Assembly (NCBI GenBank): GCA_963712165.1
Contig: CAVQGY010000002.1
Span: 372,001-436,000, forward strand
Reading direction: 5' to 3'
DNA length: 64,000 nucleotides
DNA from: B10-G9 sp963712165
GTDB taxonomy: Bacteria > Chloroflexota > Anaerolineae > Anaerolineales > UBA11858
In this document: positions 59,201-64,000 of the stretch, piece after piece
Layout: every line of letters begins with the position of its first letter
How positions within the stretch are numbered: the stretch's first letter is position 1
The notes under the pieces: model-generated
Told to the model about the DNA's origin: nothing
Database searches by the model: none
The model's input: only the letters and a program-made list of their open reading frames with translations
Program-made: the position numbers and the translations under genes

Positions 59201-62126
59201 CGATTTCCCCTACTTCATAGTTCCAGACCACTTTGCTAAACTCCGCCTGGAGTCGGTGAATCCCATCCGGTTCATTTTCCCAATCCACAGCCAGGACTTC
59301 AAACTCAACCTTCTGCCCAGCTTGCACCATCCAGGCAGACGAACGGACACCTAAATAAAAGTCGCTGGGGTGGACTAGTATCTGGTCCCGGCTTGTGACC
59401 TCAAAACCTGTTTCATCCCGGGCAGTGACGCTGAGGATATAATGAGCCGGCAGATTTACATCGCGGTCATAGAAATCAATCTTGCCCAAAGTGCCATTGA
59501 CTTCCCAAGATCCAGCCAGGTCCGTCTCGCCTTCCCCTTCAGCAATCCGAACTCCCCGCGTTCCCAGATAAAAGGGGCCCTGGTAAGCAAACCAATTACT
59601 GTCCAACAGGCCAGTCTGGTATCCGGGCATAAAAAACCTGGTTGGCTCAGCCCAAAAATCCCATTCCAGGGACACCTCACCTGCTGGCGCATCAAAATAG
59701 TAGTTGGCTTGTGCCGTGCCTATCCAATCATCTCCAATTAAACCCTGTTCACGATCAAGGTTGACCTCGAGATCGATTTCCGGTTTGCGGTACTCCGCTA
59801 CCTGGAATATGGTCATACCGTATTCAGTTTCCAATCTGTAATAACCGGGCTCTGCATAGGAAGACAGTTGGAATGTGCCCTCAGCAGTGCCAAAATCAGA
59901 AAGCGGCAGCGTTATTTGCTCTTCTTCATCTCCGCTCTTGAAAATTGTCAACTCGATATTTTCCTCTGAAGATAAAACATAATCACCAGCAAGCCGGTCT
60001 CGGTGGATCAATCTGTAATGAACAGCCTGGCCCGGCCTGTAGATAGGCCTATCTGTGTAAATATAGGTCAGGGGCTGAGGTACTCCATAATCGGATAATA
60101 ATCCGAAATTATAGGCTTCGCTGCCGAAGGACCAATTGCTGGCGGTGATGCCAAAATTCTCTTCTCCGGGTGTTCCTGAAACAGCATAAAACACACGGTC
60201 ATAGTGATCGATCGGCTCTTCAAAATCAGCTTGAAAGACCCCATCCTGATCAGTTTGACCTGAGAAGATCATAACTCCAGAATGGTCATAAATGGAAATC
60301 TCTGCCTCGCTGACTGTTTCCCCCGTTCTCAAATCCAGAGCCCAGATAAGCATATTTTCGGGACTTATTTTCATTGTCAGGTGCAGATCACTGACCGCCA
60401 GCAGGTAAGGTGCTGGATTATATGGAAGCTCCTGGGAGTAGATCTGATAGCGGTACAACCCTGGAGGAAGCGCCCTGCCCGATGGAACGACAGGTAAATT
60501 CACCGTATACAGGTCATCTCCATGTACATCAAGGACTTCAGTCCAGCGCTGCATATCAGAGGGGTAATACTCCTCCAGATTGGTATACAACCCAGGACCA
60601 AAGAACATGGATGCGTCCGCGGGAGGAATGGACCCTATGTTAATGGAAACCTGGTATAAATTCGTAGCCCGGACAGGAATGACATTTTCTGATCCGGTAA
60701 GGAAGAGAACGCTGTTACCCTGGGTTATTGTCAAATTGGGAGATAGAGCTTCTGTTGTGAATTTTATTGAACGGGCATTCCCAAGCTCACTGCCCCAAAT
60801 ATCTGCCAGGGATTCATTCATTATCAGGGTGTACTCGGTAAGCGGTTCAAAGTCCCCGTAGATATTGATCACATTCCCACTTCCCCCGATCGAGGGCCAG
60901 AGATTACTGATTTCTGGAATTAAGGTGATCATGCCTTCTATGGATTCGAGATCCACCGGATTGTTAAAATACAGGGTCGCTCCCTCATAGATCGACGTAG
61001 CGTAGTTTTGTCCTCCAGGCGTACCCAGGAATCGAAAATCTCCTGTTGTCTTAAAGGCAATACTGGTATCCAACCCCAGAGGTGTGCCTCCTGCTGAAAG
61101 AACTTCCGCTGGCAAGGAGGCTGCGTAATTCGTATCTCGAGTGAGAACTTGATCCGGCACAAACTCCACCTCGCTCAAATCCTCCGACCAGATGTACCTT
61201 CCCGTAACCGGTATTCCCCCGGCTTCAAGCAGAGAAAAAGTAGGCTCGAGGCTGTCTGGATCCATGGCCTGGTTAAATGTCATTTTGATCCTGCTGTCCA
61301 GCCGGGAAGCTGTGTCCCCATCATGGGGCTCCCAGTCCAGAATTTGGGGGTAAGATGTGGAAAATGTCCAGGAAAGAGCGGAGTCAGACTCAAGTGGCGT
61401 TCCTGCGGTGCTGATCAGATCTGGCAGGATTTCGACCTGGTATGTTGTGCCACCTGCAAGACCGGGGTCAGGGGAAAACTGGTACGTGCTGGTATTGATC
61501 CACTCCCCTTTGCCCGGGGGTGGAGGGTTAATCCTCAAGGCAGCCGGCGATATACCTGTATCACCGAGGGTGATGACAGGTTGATTGAATGTAACCAGGA
61601 TCGCAGAAAGCGGATCGATCTCTGTGCTTCCGGGTGATGGCAGGGATATGACCGGCCTGAGATAGTCTGCAGTGTAAAAAGACAGGACCTTCTCTTCCGG
61701 TAATGCAAGTCCGTTCGCAGCTAATATTGTAGGATCCAGGACAAGGAGGATTTCCTCTCCCGGGGGCAAGGGCTGATCAGGCTGGAAGCTGAGTGTAGCA
61801 GGATCAACCCACTCAAAGATCCCGCCTATTTCGGGGATTGTAGAAAACCCGCTGGAAACAGATTCCTGGTCCATATCCTGGTTAAAATAGAGGGTTATCG
61901 TTCCTTCCAGGGAGATGGTGCTTCCAAAGGGCGGATCCGATTCCACAATTGTTGGTGGCAGAGGTTGGGGCGTGTTGGTTGGTTGAAGAGCCAGGGTCGG
62001 CTTGGCAGCATCGCCGAAGATCTTTTCCTGCAATCCCGCTGGGAGATTACAGGAGAGGCTGATTATTCCTACCAGCAGAAAAAAACTGGTGAGGAGATGG
62101 ATGGTTTTTTTCCGGGGTGATAACAT
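56271..62126 (-). CDS. Alpha-2-macroglobulin-like lipoprotein without a thioester
   Basis: A 1951-residue envelope protein; in bacteria such proteins trap proteases to protect the cell. Lipobox IISLSC follows the signal. Four Big_5-type Ig domains (about residues 45-470) precede the macroglobulin domains, the bait region and a C-terminal alpha-helical toroid with NEDGGWGWIDEGA. The thioester motif CXEQ, which should lie near residue 1460, is replaced by YSNESSMSN, so this is the YfaS-type, thioester-less class. No partner PbpC lies beside it. The ATG at 62126 is preferred; TATAAT on the minus strand at 62188-62183 is the likely -10. Confidence 0.88.
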   Translation of the reverse strand: MLSPRKKTIHLLTSFFLLVGIISLSCNLPAGLQEKIFGDAAKPTLALQPTNTPQPLPPTIVESDPPFGSTISLEGTITLYFNQDMDQESVSSGFSTIPEIGGIFEWVDPATLSFQPDQPLPPGEEILLVLDPTILAANGLALPEEKVLSFYTADYLRPVISLPSPGSTEIDPLSAILVTFNQPVITLGDTGISPAALRINPPPPGKGEWINTSTYQFSPDPGLAGGTTYQVEILPDLISTAGTPLESDSALSWTFSTSYPQILDWEPHDGDTASRLDSRIKMTFNQAMDPDSLEPTFSLLEAGGIPVTGRYIWSEDLSEVEFVPDQVLTRDTNYAASLPAEVLSAGGTPLGLDTSIAFKTTGDFRFLGTPGGQNYATSIYEGATLYFNNPVDLESIEGMITLIPEISNLWPSIGGSGNVINIYGDFEPLTEYTLIMNESLADIWGSELGNARSIKFTTEALSPNLTITQGNSVLFLTGSENVIPVRATNLYQVSINIGSIPPADASMFFGPGLYTNLEEYYPSDMQRWTEVLDVHGDDLYTVNLPVVPSGRALPPGLYRYQIYSQELPYNPAPYLLAVSDLHLTMKISPENMLIWALDLRTGETVSEAEISIYDHSGVMIFSGQTDQDGVFQADFEEPIDHYDRVFYAVSGTPGEENFGITASNWSFGSEAYNFGLLSDYGVPQPLTYIYTDRPIYRPGQAVHYRLIHRDRLAGDYVLSSEENIELTIFKSGDEEEQITLPLSDFGTAEGTFQLSSYAEPGYYRLETEYGMTIFQVAEYRKPEIDLEVNLDREQGLIGDDWIGTAQANYYFDAPAGEVSLEWDFWAEPTRFFMPGYQTGLLDSNWFAYQGPFYLGTRGVRIAEGEGETDLAGSWEVNGTLGKIDFYDRDVNLPAHYILSVTARDETGFEVTSRDQILVHPSDFYLGVRSSAWMVQAGQKVEFEVLAVDWENEPDGIHRLQAEFSKVVWNYEVGEIGQIDYTRVMELADEKDLTTNRDGEAKISFTPVEPGTYQLDIFGDGARTEVTLWVGGAGTTTWPTQVNQQIKLVTDRENYLPGDEARIFIPNPFPDGAQALITLERNKVLSYQTLSIADAGEMITIPLDEDDAPNIYLSVTLIGRESEGDLNFRQGYVNILVDPRERLLEIDIVGKPVRLEPGEEVEFTIRITDQDGNPQVGEFSLAVVDKAVLALADPYAPTIEEAFYGVQPLAVKMGFPLGAHAGRMVFVPGGMGGGGGDLDGSLREKFEDTGFWQADVITDDDGEALVRFILPDNLTTWEAEARGVSRDTAVGQSSTEIITTKDLLVRPVTPRFLVAGDHIALAAIVHNNTVKDLIVDVSLSGSGLTLDIPEQATQSVEVPAGGRTRVEWWGTASETDQADLLFTAEAQGYSDAVKPYLGPLPIIRYLAPISYGTSGLLEEAGQELEIISLPRSYDSSVGSLDIELAPSLAATILKALEAMQDLELYSNESSMSNFLPNVITYQTLKALDLEYPQLEDRLDLLILETLDSLAAAQNEDGGWGWIDEGASDPEISSYLLFGLVRAQEAGVFVNELMVQKVIGYLMATLPAVDMLSESWQYNQLAMRYFALTEAGIDITSGMLKLVEVESQLDAGYRALLAVALERAQPENDWTRSLLSNLVGEGIRSATGLYWDYQPEGRPSLNSTTTTTAMAVYALARIENSPEVLPEALRYLVSMKNWKGDWWSPYETSWTILALNEVLRTSDELSTEYSFSAAVNGRELISGEVEGPAQTETAHASLPVKDLFEEEPNALEINRGEGFGPLYYQAHLLVYRPAEDAQAFGRGLSISRVYKKLSEDSLQFTKSGNVGDLIQVQLTVVVENEAHYLMIEDYFPAGGEILDTRLKTSRQDLGEYRGSAPFQDGWGWWYFNPPRIYDGRINWTANILPAGTYQLTYTISLTHPGEFQVLPAHAWGIYFPEIQAVSTGDRFVIEPES

Positions 62127-62182
62127 GGGCCATAATCCTTTTTCAAATTGGCTTGGATCGCTCTCGACCTTCATGTAATGGA

Positions 62183-62188
62183 ATTATA
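62183..62188 (-). promoter_or_regulatory. -10 element of the alpha-2-macroglobulin gene
   Basis: TATAAT on the minus strand, giving a predicted start near 62176 and a leader of about 50 bases to the ATG at 62126. This supports 62126 rather than the upstream ATG at 62174 as the translation start. No clear -35 is seen. Confidence 0.45.
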
Positions 62189-62230
62189 CCTCTTCCGCCT
62201 GTCGGAAATCTCCAGTGAAGCCCTTCAAGC

Positions 62231-62268
62231 ACAAATCACCTGCGGAATTCTAAACGCAGGTGATTTGT
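62231..62268. terminator. Perfect 14-bp hairpin between ssb and the macroglobulin gene
   Basis: Arms acaaatcacctgcg (62231-62244) and cgcaggtgatttgt (62255-62268) around a 10-base loop. It lies 21 bases after the ssb stop (62289, leftward), so it most likely ends the ssb transcript. The tail is only weakly U-rich. Confidence 0.75.
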
Positions 62269-62288
62269 CAGACTAAAATGATTCTTAT

Positions 62289-62633
62289 TTAGTTCCCCTC
62301 TCCCTCCTTCTTGTCAAGCATTTGCATTTGTGAGGGGATCACTTTGGTAAAATACCGGGTGCTCCCATTGTCATCGTAAGTGTCTGTTTGCAGTCGTCCC
62401 TCAAGGAATATGAGGCTGCCTTTTTTAAGGTATTCTCCACAGATCTCGCCCAGTCTTTCCCAGGCTTCTACATTAAACCAATCTGTGATCTCCTGTTGTT
62501 CTCCATCCTTTTTTTTCCAGCGACGGTTCACTGCCATGCTGAAAATACAGACCTTCTTTCCCCCTGGAATTTCCTTGAGTTCGGGGTCTCGCCCCAATCG
62601 TCCGATCAACTGCACGCGGTTCAGGCCCACCAT
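62289..62633 (-). CDS. ssb: Single-stranded DNA-binding protein
   Basis: A 114-residue OB-fold protein: NRVQLIGRLGRDPELKE at the N-terminus, then FSMAVNRRWKKKDGE and DWFNVEAWERLGEICGEYLKKG, all typical of SSB. It protects single-stranded DNA in replication and repair. The C-terminal tail lacks the usual acidic DDDIPF end (it stops at KKEGEGN), so it may be a secondary SSB rather than the main replicative one. AAGGAGGG precedes the ATG. Confidence 0.9.
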   Translation of the reverse strand: MVGLNRVQLIGRLGRDPELKEIPGGKKVCIFSMAVNRRWKKKDGEQQEITDWFNVEAWERLGEICGEYLKKGSLIFLEGRLQTDTYDDNGSTRYFTKVIPSQMQMLDKKEGEGN

Positions 62634-62780
62634 AATTCCCTCCTTATAAGATATAATTGGTAAGTCCTGTTTTTCAGTGTAGCGTTAAGCCTCCGGGGTT
62701 GTCAATAACATGGCGCCTTTGATGCTCCAGTCAATTTTTCTGCACCGGAGACGGTATCAACTAAAGGAACGATCCCAGTT

Positions 62781-63416
62781 ATGTATATCGCAATTGAGGG
62801 CGCAATTGGTGTAGGAAAAACGACTCTGTCCCGATTATTATCATCCCGTTTCCAGGCGGACCTTCTTTTGGAGGTTTTTGAAGAGAACCCATTCCTGGCC
62901 GATTTCTATGCCGATCGGGATGCCTATGCTTTTCAAACCCAAATATTCTTTCTTTTGAGCCGCTATCATCAACAGCAGGAAGTCCCTTCTGCCCTCTCCT
63001 CCGGGAATAACTTGATCGCTGATTACACCTTTGAGAAGGATGCCTTGTTTGCGCGATTAAACCTGGATGGCGATGAGCTTGATACCTATTTCAGCGTTCA
63101 TAATGCCCTGGCAGAGAAGCTGCCTCTTCCAGATCTGATCGTATATCTCCAAGCCGAGACCAGTGTATTGATGCAGCGGATTGCTCAAAGGGATCGGCCA
63201 TATGAGAGAAATATGGATCCCGAATATATTCGCAATCTGAATGAGGCTTATGATATGTTTTACAGAACGGACTATACGGGCCCTCCTGTCTTAAGGATAA
63301 ACACTAATAAGCTCAATTACGTTGCCAGGGAAAAGGATTTGGATCTGGTGGAGACACGGATTCGTCAATCTCTTAAACTAGGCCCTTACCAGACCCAATT
63401 CTTTAATCAATCTTGA
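62781..63416 (+). CDS. Deoxynucleoside kinase
   Basis: A 211-residue enzyme of the dCK/dGK family that phosphorylates deoxynucleosides for salvage. The P-loop is GAIGVGKTT near the N-terminus; ENPFLADFYAD and DYTFEKDALFA (the conserved Glu/Asp of the substrate pocket) and RDRPYERNMD (the ERS-type lid arginines) are present. AAAGGA lies 12 bases before the ATG, which is a little far. The next gene follows after 23 bases. Confidence 0.88.
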   Translation: MYIAIEGAIGVGKTTLSRLLSSRFQADLLLEVFEENPFLADFYADRDAYAFQTQIFFLLSRYHQQQEVPSALSSGNNLIADYTFEKDALFARLNLDGDELDTYFSVHNALAEKLPLPDLIVYLQAETSVLMQRIAQRDRPYERNMDPEYIRNLNEAYDMFYRTDYTGPPVLRINTNKLNYVAREKDLDLVETRIRQSLKLGPYQTQFFNQS

Positions 63417-63439
63417 TCTACAGGAAGGATCAGATTCCA

Positions 63440-64000
63440 ATGCAGTTCACTCCTGAAATCCTACGTCAGCATGCCCGAGTTTTGGTCGGGAAAGAAATCA
63501 AGAATAACCGGAATATCCTGGCCGCTTACCTACGGGGCTCCCTGCTTTATGGATCTCCTCTCCTTGGCGGAGTGGGGGATATCGACCTGGTTTTTATCCA
63601 TAATTCCCCCCCTTCAATTTCGCGAGAGATCCGGAAGCTCACTCCTGAGATCATTTTCGATATAGAGCATCATGACCAGCTGGACTACAGAACGCCGCGC
63701 GAACTCCGCCTGGACCCCTGGTTCGGCCCCACTTTGAGGGACGCAATTCCACTCCACGACCCCCGCCATATACTAGACTATACGCAATCAGGAGTGCGGA
63801 GTAATTTTGATTTCCCAGAAAACGTCCTGATCAGAAGTCAAACGCTCCTGGGCCAAGCCCGCCAATTCTGGCTGGATCGTCAGGTTTCCCCACCCCTGGA
63901 AATCCTGTCTGAACTCCCAGCATTCCTGTCCGCTCTGGAAAAAACCCTCAACGCAGTTGCTTTGGTCTCTGGTCCACCACTCCCCATCCGGCGCCTCGGT
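63440..64000 (+). CDS. Nucleotidyltransferase-domain protein (5' part, cut by window end)
   Basis: The frame from ATG 63440 stays open for 187 codons to the window end. It opens with MQFTPEILRQHARVLVGKE and carries YLRGSLLYGSPLLGGVGDID, the GSX10DXD-type motif of minimal nucleotidyltransferases (GS, then D-x-D in GDIDLVF). It probably transfers a nucleotide to a small molecule or is an antitoxin-like protein; the remainder is outside the window. It follows the deoxynucleoside kinase closely and is probably co-transcribed. Confidence 0.7.
   Translation, partial: MQFTPEILRQHARVLVGKEIKNNRNILAAYLRGSLLYGSPLLGGVGDIDLVFIHNSPPSISREIRKLTPEIIFDIEHHDQLDYRTPRELRLDPWFGPTLRDAIPLHDPRHILDYTQSGVRSNFDFPENVLIRSQTLLGQARQFWLDRQVSPPLEILSELPAFLSALEKTLNAVALVSGPPLPIRRLG

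Noticed and set aside
1..64000. tRNA, rRNA, CRISPR arrays, prophage or insertion sequences
   Set aside because: No clover-leaf with TTCGAATCC-type arm, no repeat-spacer pattern, and no transposase or integrase reading frame was found by eye.

Overview
The window reads as a stretch of chromosome from a member of the Chloroflexota, most likely an Anaerolineae-type bacterium. This is inferred from gene content: many secreted lipoproteins with Ig-like, LysM or PKD domains, a VanW protein, a heliorhodopsin, DUF3179 and DUF547 genes, an alpha-2-macroglobulin, and mid-range GC. No single gene proves the placement. There is no rRNA, tRNA, CRISPR array, prophage or recognisable insertion sequence. About 60 protein genes fill the DNA in short, mostly one- to four-gene transcription units on both strands.

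Layout. 1-9.0 kb: a SIMPL protein, a DEAD-box helicase, a small P-loop kinase, an acyltransferase, a GNAT enzyme, a coupled DUF3179/DUF547 pair, and an ECF sigma factor with a small zinc-finger protein that looks like its anti-sigma factor. 9.0-12.8 kb: a lysoplasmalogenase-like membrane protein, then a three-gene respiratory cluster: a cytochrome c-cytochrome b fusion, a Rieske protein and a dihaem cytochrome c. 12.9-21 kb: an arsenite exporter (Acr3), an Ntn-type hydrolase lipoprotein, a bacterioferritin-like protein, a chloramphenicol acetyltransferase-like protein, and msrB-msrA-arsM, which point to arsenic and oxidative stress. A membrane-anchored LAS-type peptidase and a decayed DinB gene follow. 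21-28.4 kb: leftward genes including a polysaccharide-deacetylase-like lipoprotein, an RNA-ligase-like phosphoesterase, a zinc-ribbon protein, a heliorhodopsin with its own promoter and terminator, and a sulfotransferase.

28.5-41.4 kb: serS under a T-box leader, a frameshifted NUDIX gene, an 811-residue lipoprotein with three Cys-bounded repeats, two tandem membrane methyltransferases, a GDSL esterase, a Trm112-like protein, VanW, a PIG-L deacetylase and an SPFH protein. 41.5-51.2 kb: selD, encoded as a selenoprotein through an in-frame UGA with a SECIS-like hairpin, then DinB, a racemase, SCP2, an iron alcohol dehydrogenase, an aldehyde:ferredoxin oxidoreductase and two MFS transporters. 51.2-64 kb: envelope genes (a 1006-residue LysM protein, an Ig-like lipoprotein, a Cys-rich mini membrane protein, a thioester-less alpha-2-macroglobulin), then ssb, a deoxynucleoside kinase and the start of a nucleotidyltransferase gene cut by the window end.

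How it fits together. The respiratory cluster encodes a quinol:cytochrome c oxidoreductase of unusual architecture. Aldehyde:ferredoxin oxidoreductase and the selenoprotein SelD suggest anaerobic or microaerobic metabolism, while Msr, bacterioferritin, ArsM and Acr3 show defence against oxidants and metalloids. I did not find a clear multi-gene undescribed system. The strongest candidates for new biology are the repeat lipoprotein at 32.5-34.9 kb, the fused cytochrome complex, the stand-alone heliorhodopsin unit, and the envelope cluster at 51-62 kb.
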